From NCBI RefSeq assembly GCF_014648255.1, contig NZ_BMQT01000006.1:310001-374000 (forward strand): a stretch of 64,000 bases of DNA, given 5' to 3'. Below the pieces are notes generated by a model, which saw only the letters and a program-made list of their open reading frames with translations, searched no databases and had not been told where the DNA came from. Origin of the DNA: Nocardioides albus (lineage in GTDB: Bacteria; Actinomycetota; Actinomycetes; Propionibacteriales; Nocardioidaceae). Made by a program: the position numbers and the translations under genes. Shown here one piece after another: positions 25,279 through 35,454 of this stretch; within the stretch, counting starts at the first letter, position 1, and each line of letters starts with the position of its first letter.

Positions 25279-26277
25279 ATGACGATTTCTCGGCGCTCGC
25301 TGGTGCTGATGGTCCTGATCGCCCTGATGGGCGTCACCTTCGCGGTCGTCGATCTGCCCGGGCAGCCCGCGCAGGCCGCGACCACGAAGCGGGTGCTGGC
25401 GATCTCCGTCGACGGTCTCAGCGTGACCGCGATCGAGAAGCTCGGCCCGGGCCACCTGCCCAACCTCTACCGGCTGATGCGTGGCGGCGCCTCGACCCGC
25501 GAGGCGCGCAGCGAGTACGAGCAGAACATCACCCTGCCGAACCACACCTCAATGGTCACCGGCCGCCGGATCACCCGGTCCACGCACGGCCACGGGGTCA
25601 CCTGGAACGACGACCGCGGCTGGATGACGGTGCAGGAGGCCGCCGGCCATCCCGTCTCATCGGTCTTCAGCCAGGTCAAGCGCGCCAACCGCAGCAGCGC
25701 CCTGTTCGCTTCGAAGTCCAAGTTCAGCCTCTTCGACCGCTCCTGGCCCTCGATCGACCGGTTCGCGGTCGACGGTGACGCCGATCTGGTCAGCCGGGCG
25801 GCCGGAGACCTGGCGACCAACAAGCGTGCCTTCACCTTCGTCCACCTGGGCTCCCCCGACCACTACGGCCACCGTGACGGCGGGATGAGCGCTGCCTACC
25901 GCGCCTCGGTGATCCGCACCGACGCCCGCATCGGCAAGCTGCTGAAGGCGATCGACTCCTCGACCACGCTCAAGCGGTCGACGTACGTCATCCTCACCGC
26001 CGACCACGGGTTCAAGGCGGCCGCCAGGGACCACGGCGCCCACCTCTACTCCAACTACCGGATCCCGTTCTTCGTGTGGGGTCCCGGAGTCACCCGCGGC
26101 GCCTCGCTCTACCGGCTCAACCCCGACTACCGCGCGCCGGGGACGACCCGGCCGACGTACGCCGGCAGGCAGCCGATCCGCAACGGCGACCTCGGCAACC
26201 TGGCCCTGGACCTGCTCGACCTGGGCCCCATCCCCGGCAGCACGCTGAACTCAACCCAGTCACTAGACATTCGCTGA
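25279..26277 (+). CDS. secreted NPP-like phosphodiesterase/alkaline phosphatase (copy 1)
   Basis: 332 residues with a Sec signal peptide ending near AQA. The alkaline-phosphatase-superfamily metal site is visible: AISVDGL, nucleophile Thr in NITLPNHTSMVTG, SPDHYGH, LTADHGF and a late His. Most like nucleotide pyrophosphatase/phosphodiesterases. Probable extracellular phosphodiester hydrolysis; substrate unknown. Forms a tandem pair with the next gene, with which it shares blocks throughout, including the C-terminal PIRNxDLGNLALDLLxLGPI. Confidence 0.88.
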   Translation: MTISRRSLVLMVLIALMGVTFAVVDLPGQPAQAATTKRVLAISVDGLSVTAIEKLGPGHLPNLYRLMRGGASTREARSEYEQNITLPNHTSMVTGRRITRSTHGHGVTWNDDRGWMTVQEAAGHPVSSVFSQVKRANRSSALFASKSKFSLFDRSWPSIDRFAVDGDADLVSRAAGDLATNKRAFTFVHLGSPDHYGHRDGGMSAAYRASVIRTDARIGKLLKAIDSSTTLKRSTYVILTADHGFKAAARDHGAHLYSNYRIPFFVWGPGVTRGASLYRLNPDYRAPGTTRPTYAGRQPIRNGDLGNLALDLLDLGPIPGSTLNSTQSLDIR

Positions 26278-26319
26278 GCGTTCGCCCGGGGTGCCATCGG
26301 GTTCACTTAGGGTGTGCCG

Positions 26320-27327
26320 GTGCGTCGCCTCTTCCCGCTCTTTTCCGTCGGTGTCCTCCTCGCCGTCGTGCTCGTTGTGGCGCTCACCGCGCTGCCCGAC
26401 GGTGGCGGCCGCGACGAGCGGGAGCCGACCCAGGTCGACCGGAAGGTGCTCGCGATCTCGATCGACGGGCTCAACCCAGACGCGCTCACGAGACTCGGCC
26501 CGGCGAAGACGCCCAACATCCACCGGCTGATCGACGAGGGCGCCTCGACGCTCAATGCGCGCACTGCCTACGAGAAGAACATCACCCTGCCCAACCACAC
26601 CGGGATGGTCACCGGCGACCCGATCGATGCCGACGACGGCGGTCACGGGGTCACCTGGAACGTCGGCGACCCGTCGAAGTCGATCGCGAAGGGCGAGGAC
26701 TCCGTGTTCACCGTCGCCCACGAGGCCGGGCTCAGCACCGGCGTCTTCGTGACCAAGCAGAAGTTCGAGCTGTGGCAGCGGGCCTGGGGAGACCACATCG
26801 ACCTCTTCGCGGCCGTGGACGACCACGACCGGCTGGTCTCGGAGGCCGCGAAGGACCTGGCCGCCGAGCAGCGGGACCTCACCTTCGTACACCTGTCTCT
26901 TCCTGACGTCGCCGGACACGCCTCGAGCGGCATGTCGGCGCCGTATCTGGCGGCCGTCGAGGAGTCCGACGAGCAGGTCGGTCAGCTCCTCGAGGTCATC
27001 GACGCCGACCCCGGCCTCGCGAAGGACCTGGATGTGATCCTGACCGCCGACCACGGCTTCAAGCCCGGGATCACCAACCACTCCGAGAAGGTCTACGAGA
27101 ACTATCGGATCCCGTTCATCGTCTGGGGTCCCGACGCCGCGGCCGGCGAGGACCTCTACGACCTCAACGCCGACGACTACCGCGACCCGGGCAAGGGACG
27201 CCCCGGATATGACGGCCCACAACCCATACGCAACGCCGATCTCGGCAACCTGGCCCTGGACCTTCTCGGCCTGGGTCCCATCGAGACCAGTGACATCGGC
27301 AAAGAGCAGTCGCTCGACGTCAAATGA
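26320..27327 (+). CDS. secreted NPP-like phosphodiesterase/alkaline phosphatase (copy 2)
   Basis: 335 residues, paralogue of the preceding gene and probably a tandem duplicate. N-terminal hydrophobic signal/anchor. Motifs AISIDGLN, NITLPNHTGMVTG, LPDVAGH and LTADHGFKPG. GTG at 26320 is leaderless with TAGGGT at 26308-26313; a GTG two codons upstream is also possible. Its separate promoter suggests independent regulation from copy 1. Confidence 0.88.
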   Translation: MRRLFPLFSVGVLLAVVLVVALTALPDGGGRDEREPTQVDRKVLAISIDGLNPDALTRLGPAKTPNIHRLIDEGASTLNARTAYEKNITLPNHTGMVTGDPIDADDGGHGVTWNVGDPSKSIAKGEDSVFTVAHEAGLSTGVFVTKQKFELWQRAWGDHIDLFAAVDDHDRLVSEAAKDLAAEQRDLTFVHLSLPDVAGHASSGMSAPYLAAVEESDEQVGQLLEVIDADPGLAKDLDVILTADHGFKPGITNHSEKVYENYRIPFIVWGPDAAAGEDLYDLNADDYRDPGKGRPGYDGPQPIRNADLGNLALDLLGLGPIETSDIGKEQSLDVK

Positions 27328-27362
27328 CGTTTCCGTAACCATCCGCGAGCACCCACGTCCCT

Positions 27363-27386
27363 GAGGTACGTTTCGAACGTAACCTC
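27363..27386. promoter_or_regulatory. imperfect palindrome upstream of the FAD monooxygenase
   Basis: GAGGTACGTT, TCG, AACGTAACCTC: an inverted repeat with one extra base in the right arm, ending 14 nt before the ATG and just before the AAGGAG site. It could be an operator or a leader stem affecting ribosome access. Confidence 0.5.
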
Positions 27387-27400
27387 CCCAAGGAGCGTGA

Positions 27401-28624
27401 ATGTCAGTCAGCCGGATCGCTCGAGCGGCCTTGCACAGAGGCCGACGCGCACAGCGGGTCACGATCATCGGCGCGGGCATCGGCGGCCTGACGCTCGCCG
27501 TCGAGCTGCGTCGCCTGGGGATCGAGGTCGAGGTGTACGAGGCCGCGAACGATCCTCGGCCCAGCGGCGATGCCGTGCTGGTGACAGCCAACGCGTCCCG
27601 GCTCCTCGAACGCATCGGGCTCGAGTCCGGGCTCGGTGATGCCTCGACACCCGTCGACGGCGTCGTCTGGCGCGACGGCCACACGGGCGCCGCGATCGGC
27701 AGGGTGCTCTGGGCCGACCATGCCGCCCGCTCCGGCGGACGCTGCTACGGCGTCGGTCACGCCGACCTGCACGCGCTCCTGATCCAGGCATTCGGCACCG
27801 ACGGGCTCCATCTCGGCCACCGACTCATCGGCGTCACGGAGGCCGGCGACGGGCCGGCGGTTCTGGAATTCGCCGACGGCGAGTCGGTCGAAGCCGATCT
27901 GGTCATCGGCGCCGACGGGGCCCGCTCGATCCTGCGTGACCTCGTCGTCGGCTACGACGACGCCCAGTTCTCCGGCTGCCTGGCCTGGCGCGGGACCGTC
28001 CCGCGTTCGCGGCTCACCCTGCTTCCCGATCCCGAACGCCTGCAGCTGTGGCTCGGCGCCGACGGTCACCTGATGCACCATCCGGTCGGCAACGGCAACC
28101 ACGCCTTCCTGCTGGTCCGACGGCAGCTCGGTCCGTGGGTCCCGGAAGCGTGGGCATGGCCCTCAGACCCGGACGAGCACGTTCACACCTACGCCGGCTG
28201 GCATCCCGCCGTGGTCCAGATGATCTCCGCAGCACCGGTCTCGGAGCGGTGGGCGCTCTTCCACCGGCCGCCCCTGTCGACCTGGTCGCGCGGCCGCATC
28301 ACGCTGCTGGGCGACGCCGCTCACCTGACGCTCCCCCACCACTGCCAAGGCGCCGCCCAGGCGATCGAGGATGCCGTCGTCCTCGCCGGCTGCCTCGCCG
28401 CCGACGACGACTGGGACCGTGCCCGCACCAGCTACGAGGTACGCCGACGCGACCGCACCCGCCGGATCCAGGTCGCCTCCGTGGCTGCTGCCGACGCGCT
28501 CCACCTCCCCGACGGCCCACGTGCTCAGGCCCGCAACAAGCGGCTCGGGTCGGCCGATGCGTACGACCGACATCTCGCCTGGATCCACGAGCACGACGCC
28601 GCCGCCGGTCTCCCCCACCCGTAA
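27401..28624 (+). CDS. FAD-dependent monooxygenase (aromatic hydroxylase type)
   Basis: 407 residues. An FAD-binding Rossmann motif VTIIGAGIGGLTLAVEL (about 21-37) is followed by E of EVYEAA. The second FAD motif is LVIGADGARSILRDLV and the third LLGDAAHLTLPHHCQGAAQAIEDA, all typical of group A flavin hydroxylases. Substrate unknown. ATG with AAGGAG 7 nt upstream. It is inserted between the phosphodiesterases and cysM and has no pathway partner nearby. Confidence 0.92.
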   Translation: MSVSRIARAALHRGRRAQRVTIIGAGIGGLTLAVELRRLGIEVEVYEAANDPRPSGDAVLVTANASRLLERIGLESGLGDASTPVDGVVWRDGHTGAAIGRVLWADHAARSGGRCYGVGHADLHALLIQAFGTDGLHLGHRLIGVTEAGDGPAVLEFADGESVEADLVIGADGARSILRDLVVGYDDAQFSGCLAWRGTVPRSRLTLLPDPERLQLWLGADGHLMHHPVGNGNHAFLLVRRQLGPWVPEAWAWPSDPDEHVHTYAGWHPAVVQMISAAPVSERWALFHRPPLSTWSRGRITLLGDAAHLTLPHHCQGAAQAIEDAVVLAGCLAADDDWDRARTSYEVRRRDRTRRIQVASVAAADALHLPDGPRAQARNKRLGSADAYDRHLAWIHEHDAAAGLPHP

Positions 28625-28654
28625 CTCCGCGGCCCTTTCCGGCGTTGCCAAGAT

Positions 28655-28999
28655 GTGAGTGTCTCCCCCGGACGCAGAGGGTTCCTCGCGCTCGGTATCT
28701 GGACGATGTACGCAGCCGCCCTCGCCGTAGCGCTGGTCCAGCTCGGCTCCGCGCCGGAGGCCGACGGTCTTCCGGCCGGCCGTCCGCTCGCCCCTGACAG
28801 CCCTGCCGCCCTCATCGCGAAGCACGACTGCTGGAGCGGGGAGGCCCCGCCCGACATGACCGGCAGGCTCCCCGGGCACGCCATCGTCGCCACCGGCGCG
28901 ACCCCGCGCTACGTCGGCGCCCACCTCACCGGCAAAGCCCTCGACCAGGTCTTCTCCGCCGCGGATCACGGGCTCGTCGTCTACGCCTTCTGCCGCTGA
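28655..28999 (+). CDS. small membrane-anchored hypothetical protein
   Basis: 114 residues: one hydrophobic helix (about 9-31) and a short extracytoplasmic domain with two Cys (about residues 59 and 113) that could form a disulfide. No family recognised. GTG at 28655 lacks a clear binding site; CAAGAT just upstream could be a -10 box. It lies 30 nt after the monooxygenase gene and converges with cysM. Confidence 0.65.
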   Translation: MSVSPGRRGFLALGIWTMYAAALAVALVQLGSAPEADGLPAGRPLAPDSPAALIAKHDCWSGEAPPDMTGRLPGHAIVATGATPRYVGAHLTGKALDQVFSAADHGLVVYAFCR

Positions 29000-29016
29000 A
29001 CCCCTGCCGCCGGCGG

Positions 29017-31724
<2,708 letters not shown>

Positions 31725-31737
31725 GAGGGTCCTGCAC

Positions 31738-32961
31738 ATGACCATGGCCGTCGAGCGTGAGCAGCGCTGGGAGCACAACCTCAAGGTGCTGCCGTTCGTG
31801 CTGCTCGCGCTGGCCACGGTGATCAGCGTCGCGACCATCTCGGAGATGGGCCCGCGCACGCTCGGCATGCGGGTGACGTTCGGCGTGCTCGTGGCGGCGA
31901 CCGCGGTGTGGATCTGGCGGTGGATGTATGTCTACGGCCGCCCACATCCGGTCGGCTACGTCGGCCGCACGCTGCTCGCCGCCGCCCTCACCGTCGTCCA
32001 TCCGCTCTTCTGCATCTTTGCCTGGGTCGGGTTCCTGGACGCCTTCGAGTCCTTCCGCGGCCGCTGGAGATGGGTGGCGATGGCGGTCACCTCGCTGATC
32101 ATGGCCACCGGTCAGACCGGCGGGCCGCCGCCGTACGACAGCCCGTGGCAGAGCGCTGCCCTGCCCCTGCTCTTCGTCGTCAACTTCGGGCTCGCCTCCC
32201 TGATGGCCCGCTACAGCATGCACCTCGACGCCGTCAGCCAGGAGCGGGCCGACACGATCGTCAGGCTGGAGCACGCCCTCACCGAGAACGCGCGCCTCCA
32301 CGAGAAGCTCCTCGCGCAGTCACGTCAGACCGGCGTACGCGACGAGCGTGAGCGCCTCGCCCGCGAGATCCACGACACCATCGCGCAGTCGCTCGCCGGC
32401 GTCGTGGCCCAGCTCCAGGCCGCCGAAGGCTCCGCTGACGCCGGGGACGCCGGGGACGTACGCCGCCGGGTGGCCCGAGCCACCGAGATGGCTCGCACGG
32501 CACTCGTCGAGGCCCGGCGGTCCGTGCAGGACCTCTCCCCCACCGAGCTCACCGACGCGGGCCTCCTCGATGCCTTGTCGAGGTTGATCGAGAGCTGGAA
32601 CGACGACCACGACGTGGAGGCCTCGTTCGTCGTCGTCGGCGAAGCCACGGCCCTGCACTCCGAGGTCGAGGCCACGCTGCTGCGGATCGCCCAAGAGGCG
32701 CTCGCCAACGTCGCCAAGCACGCCGAGGCGTCGAGGGTCGGGGTCACGCTCACCTTCGACGAGTCCGAGGTCATCCTCGACGTACGCGACGACGGCTGCG
32801 GCTTCGACCCCACCGGCCCCCGTCGCGACTCGGCCTTCGGTCTCGGCGTGATGCGCACCCGCGCCCAGCGACTGGCCGGCACCTTCACCCTGGAGTCCGC
32901 CCCAGGCGCCGGCACGGCCCTCTCGGCCCGCATCCCCGCACTCCCCCGAGGTGCCGCATGA
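31738..32961 (+). CDS. NarL-family sensor histidine kinase
   Basis: 407 residues. Five or so hydrophobic helices in the first 160 residues, then a coiled coil, HisKA_3 box RERLAREIHDTIAQSLAGVVAQLQ with the phosphoacceptor His, and an HATPase with N-box ALANVAKHA and DDGCGFDP. ATG at 31738 is preceded by GAGAGGG about 7 nt upstream. Fourteen nt after the permease, within the ABC/two-component operon. Confidence 0.92.
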   Translation: MTMAVEREQRWEHNLKVLPFVLLALATVISVATISEMGPRTLGMRVTFGVLVAATAVWIWRWMYVYGRPHPVGYVGRTLLAAALTVVHPLFCIFAWVGFLDAFESFRGRWRWVAMAVTSLIMATGQTGGPPPYDSPWQSAALPLLFVVNFGLASLMARYSMHLDAVSQERADTIVRLEHALTENARLHEKLLAQSRQTGVRDERERLAREIHDTIAQSLAGVVAQLQAAEGSADAGDAGDVRRRVARATEMARTALVEARRSVQDLSPTELTDAGLLDALSRLIESWNDDHDVEASFVVVGEATALHSEVEATLLRIAQEALANVAKHAEASRVGVTLTFDESEVILDVRDDGCGFDPTGPRRDSAFGLGVMRTRAQRLAGTFTLESAPGAGTALSARIPALPRGAA

Positions 32962-32978
32962 CCCCGAGACGTCAGTTC

Positions 32979-33019
32979 TTGACGCCGAAGAGTCGATTGT
33001 TGACGCCGAAGAGTCGATT
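32979..33019 (+). repeat. two-copy 21-bp direct repeat in the kinase-regulator gap
   Basis: TTGACGCCGAAGAGTCGATT occurs at 32979-32998 and again at 33000-33019, exactly, on a 21-bp period (two helical turns). It occupies most of the 79-nt gap between the kinase stop and the regulator start. TTGACG resembles a -35 box, but no convincing -10 follows at the right distance. Confidence 0.9.
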
Positions 33020-33040
33020 TCTGAGAGACAGAGGACAAAC

Positions 33041-33661
33041 GTGATCAAGATCGTGGTCGCCGACGACCACCCGGTCGTACGCGACGGGGTGGTCGGAGTG
33101 CTCCGCGCCCAAGGCTTCGAGGTCGTCGGCCAGGCCGGCGACGGCGCCGAAGCCATCGCACTCGTCGAGGAGCTCGAGCCGGACGTGCTCGTCCTCGACC
33201 TCCGGATGCCCGGCACCGGCGGCGTAGAGGTGATCGAGCGGCTCCGGGCGCAGGAGTCGCGCGCCGGCGTACTGGTCCTGACGACGTTCGACACGGACAC
33301 CGACGTCGTCGCGGCGATCGAGGCCGGGGCGACCGGCTATCTGCTCAAGGACGCTCCGACGCCGGATCTGGTCGAAGCCGTCCGAGCGACGGCGGCCGGC
33401 GAGACCGTCCTCTCCCCCGCGGTGGCGACCCGACTCGCGTCCCGACTCCGTTCGCCGGGCCCGACGGCCCAGCTGAGCCCGCGCGAGCGCGAGGTGCTCG
33501 CCCTCGTCGCCGGCGGGACGACCAACCGCGCGATCGCCGCAAAGCTCTTCGTGAGCGAGGCAACGGTCAAGACCCACCTAGGTCACATCTTCGACAAGCT
33601 GGGAGTCACAGACAGAGCAGCCGCGGTCGCAAGAGCGTACGACCGCGGAATTTTGGGCTAA
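33041..33661 (+). CDS. NarL/FixJ-family response regulator
   Basis: 206 residues: receiver with ADDH, phosphoacceptor Asp in VLVLDLRMPG, LTTFD and LLKDAPT; then LuxR helix-turn-helix (LSPREREVLALVAGGTTNRAIAAKLFVS, TVKTHLGHIFDKLG). GTG at 33041 has AGAGGA 5 nt upstream. An open frame continues upstream across the direct repeats, but that region is not family-like. Last gene of the ABC/two-component operon; presumed activator of its own operon. Confidence 0.93.
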   Translation: MIKIVVADDHPVVRDGVVGVLRAQGFEVVGQAGDGAEAIALVEELEPDVLVLDLRMPGTGGVEVIERLRAQESRAGVLVLTTFDTDTDVVAAIEAGATGYLLKDAPTPDLVEAVRATAAGETVLSPAVATRLASRLRSPGPTAQLSPREREVLALVAGGTTNRAIAAKLFVSEATVKTHLGHIFDKLGVTDRAAAVARAYDRGILG

Positions 33662-33664
33662 AAC

Positions 33665-33719
33665 GCAGCGGTGTGCTGCCAGGCGTGCGCCATGACGCAC
33701 TCCTGACAGCACACTGCGA
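33665..33719 (-). terminator. terminator between response regulator and cysO
   Basis: Long hairpin: outer arms CGCAG(CG)GTGTGCTG and CAGCACACTGCG, inner arms AGGCGTGCG and CGCACTCCT. On the minus strand it is followed by TTTT, so it ends mec-cysO transcription; it may also stop the convergent response regulator operon. Confidence 0.8.
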
Positions 33720-33722
33720 GGT

Positions 33723-33998
33723 TCAGCAGCCGCCGGCTACGGCGGGGAGGATTACTACCTGGTCGCCGTCTTTCAGCTCGGCGTCGAGACCGCCGATGAA
33801 ACGTACGTCCTCGTCGTTGATGTAGACGTTGACGAAGCGGCGCAGGTCGCCGTTGTCGATGAGGCGCTCCTTGATGCCGGAGTGGTTCGCCTCGAGGTCG
33901 TCGATGAGCGCGCTCAGGGTCTTGCCCTCGGCGCTGACTGCCTTCTCACCGGCGGTGTAGGTGCGGAGGATGGTCGGGATCTTGACCTCGATGGCCAT
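33723..33998 (-). CDS. cysO: sulfur-carrier protein CysO with encoded C-terminal Cys
   Basis: 91 residues of the ubiquitin-like ThiS/MoaD fold, close to mycobacterial CysO (KIPTILRTYT, LIDDLEANHSGIKERLID, RFVNVYINDEDVRF, ILPAVAGG). CysO carries sulfur as a C-terminal thiocarboxylate for CysM. Here the reading frame continues one codon past the Gly-Gly (Gly89-Gly90-Cys91-stop), so the primary product looks like the CysO-cysteine adduct and needs trimming. ATG at 33998 has AGGAG at 5 nt. Downstream of mec in one operon, followed by a terminator. Confidence 0.95.
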   Translation of the reverse strand: MAIEVKIPTILRTYTAGEKAVSAEGKTLSALIDDLEANHSGIKERLIDNGDLRRFVNVYINDEDVRFIGGLDAELKDGDQVVILPAVAGGC

Positions 33999-34030
33999 GG
34001 GTTCTCCTAGCTGGATGTTCTCAGGATGCG

Positions 34031-34459
34031 TCACGACAACGTCGTGACGATGTTGATTTCTTCCTCGGTGACGTTGCCGTCGACGATGCGGTAGGACCGG
34101 AACTCGACCGGCCCTTGAGCCGACCCGTGCTCGCGGGTGCTGACCAGCACATAGTGCGCGTTCGGCTCCATCGCCAGCCCGATGTCGGTGCGCGAGGGGT
34201 AGGCCTCGGTCGCCGTGTGGGAGTGGTAGACGATCACCGGCTCCTCGTCGTTGGCGTCCATCTCCTTGTAGAGCTGGAGCAGGTCTGTCGAGTCGAACTC
34301 GTAGAAGGTCGGCGAGCCGGCGGCGTTGATCATCTCGATGAACCGCTCGGGCCGGTCGGACCCCTCAGGGCCTGCGACGATCCCGCATGCCTCGTCGGGA
34401 TGGTCGCGCTTCGCGTGGGCGACGATCGCGTCGTAGGTCGCCTGGTCGATGGTCAGCAC
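34031..34459 (-). CDS. mec: JAMM/MPN+ metallopeptidase Mec
   Basis: 142 residues. The zinc site is complete: Glu23 (EACGI), His79-x-His81 in VYHSHTATEAYPSRTD and Asp92, with the intervening Ser. In M. tuberculosis Mec cleaves cysteine from CysO-Cys; here it may also process the CysO precursor ending GGC. Upstream of cysO by 32 nt. ATG at 34459 is the only sensible start. Confidence 0.93.
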   Translation of the reverse strand: MLTIDQATYDAIVAHAKRDHPDEACGIVAGPEGSDRPERFIEMINAAGSPTFYEFDSTDLLQLYKEMDANDEEPVIVYHSHTATEAYPSRTDIGLAMEPNAHYVLVSTREHGSAQGPVEFRSYRIVDGNVTEEEINIVTTLS

Positions 34460-34486
34460 GGGATCAGCCTAGGCGGGCAGAACAGC

Positions 34487-34531
34487 GCGGACGTACGTGA
34501 CCGGGTGCCGGACACGGTCACCGCCGTCCGC
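34487..34531 (-). terminator. hairpin after DUF2017 gene
   Basis: Two stacked stems, GCGGACG/CGTCCGC and GTGACCG/CGGTCAC, 14 nt beyond the DUF2017 stop and 28 nt upstream of mec. No T-run, so it may attenuate rather than end read-through into mec. Confidence 0.6.
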
Positions 34532-34544
34532 ACGGATGGTGTAG

Positions 34545-35135
34545 TCAGGACGCCGCCCACAGCGCATCGACGATGGTCTCCTGCAGGATCCCGACCCACT
34601 GGTAGATCCCGTAGACCTGGCCCGCGGGGTCGTCCTCGGGCAGCGAGTCCCAGAAGTCCTCGTCGCCCTCCTCGACCCCGAGCCGGGTCGCGAGCGCGAG
34701 CCGGATGTCGGTGAAGGAGCGCATCCACGCCTCGGCGTCGGCGATCGAGAGCTCGACGTCGATGACCATCCCGTCCTCGTCCAGCTCGGGCGGCAGTCCG
34801 GCCTCCTCGAGCGCGTCGATGATGGTCGAGGCGGCCCGCGCCTTGCCATCGCGCAGACCTCCCTCGGTGAACCGCCGGAACTCCCCGGCCGCCTCTTCGT
34901 CGTCGCCGTAGGCGGAGGGGAAGAGCCGCTTCAGCACCGGGTCCTCGGGCTCGGTGGTCGGACCCGAGAAGTCGAGCAGCGCCTCGAGCGGGTCATCGCT
35001 CTCGGCAGGCGCGGCGACCTCGTTGCGCAGCAGCTCGACGAGCTGGGAGGCCAACGAACGAAGCAGGTCGGCCTCGAACCCGGAGAAGGTCGCGATGATC
35101 TGCTTGCCGCGGCGGTGGTAGCTGAACCCGCCCAT
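34545..35135 (-). CDS. DUF2017 family protein
   Basis: 196 residues, acidic and soluble. It matches the conserved actinobacterial protein next to clpS (Rv1332 in M. tuberculosis) in position and features: N-terminal GKQIIATFSGFEADLLRSLASQLVELL and C-terminal VYGIYQWVGILQETIVDAL. No known function. The ATG shares a base with the clpS stop (TGATG), so it is translationally coupled to clpS and may be linked to proteolysis. Confidence 0.88.
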   Translation of the reverse strand: MGGFSYHRRGKQIIATFSGFEADLLRSLASQLVELLRNEVAAPAESDDPLEALLDFSGPTTEPEDPVLKRLFPSAYGDDEEAAGEFRRFTEGGLRDGKARAASTIIDALEEAGLPPELDEDGMVIDVELSIADAEAWMRSFTDIRLALATRLGVEEGDEDFWDSLPEDDPAGQVYGIYQWVGILQETIVDALWAAS

Positions 35136-35428
35136 CAGTCCTGCTTCTCCAGGGTCGCCCACAGACCGTACTCGTGCATCGCCTGCACGTCGCGCTCCAT
35201 CTCCTCACGCGATCCGGAGGAGACGGCCGACTTGCCGTCGTGGTGCACCTCCATCATCAGCTTCTCCGCCTTCTTCTTGGAGTAGCCGAAGTACTTCTGG
35301 AAGACGAAGGTGACGTACGACATCAGGTTGACCGGGTCGTTCCAGACGATCGTCACCCACGGGGTCGCGGGCGCTACGAGGTCGTCGACCTCGGGCTCGT
35401 CGAGCTCCACGGGGCTTGGCGCGCTCAT
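35135..35428 (-). CDS. clpS: ClpS adaptor of the ClpCP/ClpAP protease
   Basis: 97 residues. Core: [44 protein letters not shown], the fold that binds N-degrons and delivers them to Clp ATPases. ATG at 35428 is favoured over one three codons upstream because it lies 7 nt after a CACGAT box that is half of the palindrome shared with pncB. Divergent from pncB, as in mycobacteria. Confidence 0.95.
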   Translation of the reverse strand: MSAPSPVELDEPEVDDLVAPATPWVTIVWNDPVNLMSYVTFVFQKYFGYSKKKAEKLMMEVHHDGKSAVSSGSREEMERDVQAMHEYGLWATLEKQD

Positions 35429-35434
35429 ACAGTC

Positions 35435-35449
35435 CATCGTGCCACGATG
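35435..35449. promoter_or_regulatory. symmetrical divergent promoter of clpS and pncB
   Basis: Perfect 15-nt palindrome CATCGTG-C-CACGATG. Each strand presents CACGAT as a -10-like box 6 nt before a start codon (pncB GTG 35455; clpS ATG 35428), so both transcripts would begin at or next to the start codon. Confidence 0.6.
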
Positions 35450-35454
35450 TGCCC

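Noticed and set aside
23536..25545. 669-codon frame spanning the metallo-hydrolase and murI
   Set aside because: Only its C-terminal part is the hydrolase; the upstream part is murI read in another frame.
26263..27684. 473-codon minus-strand frame opposite the second NPP gene
   Set aside because: Antisense shadow; the plus strand has the signal region and metal motifs.
32951..33040. N-terminal extension of the second response regulator encoding DAEESIV repeats
   Set aside because: GTG at 33041 has a binding site and matches the family start; the extension is the translated direct repeat.
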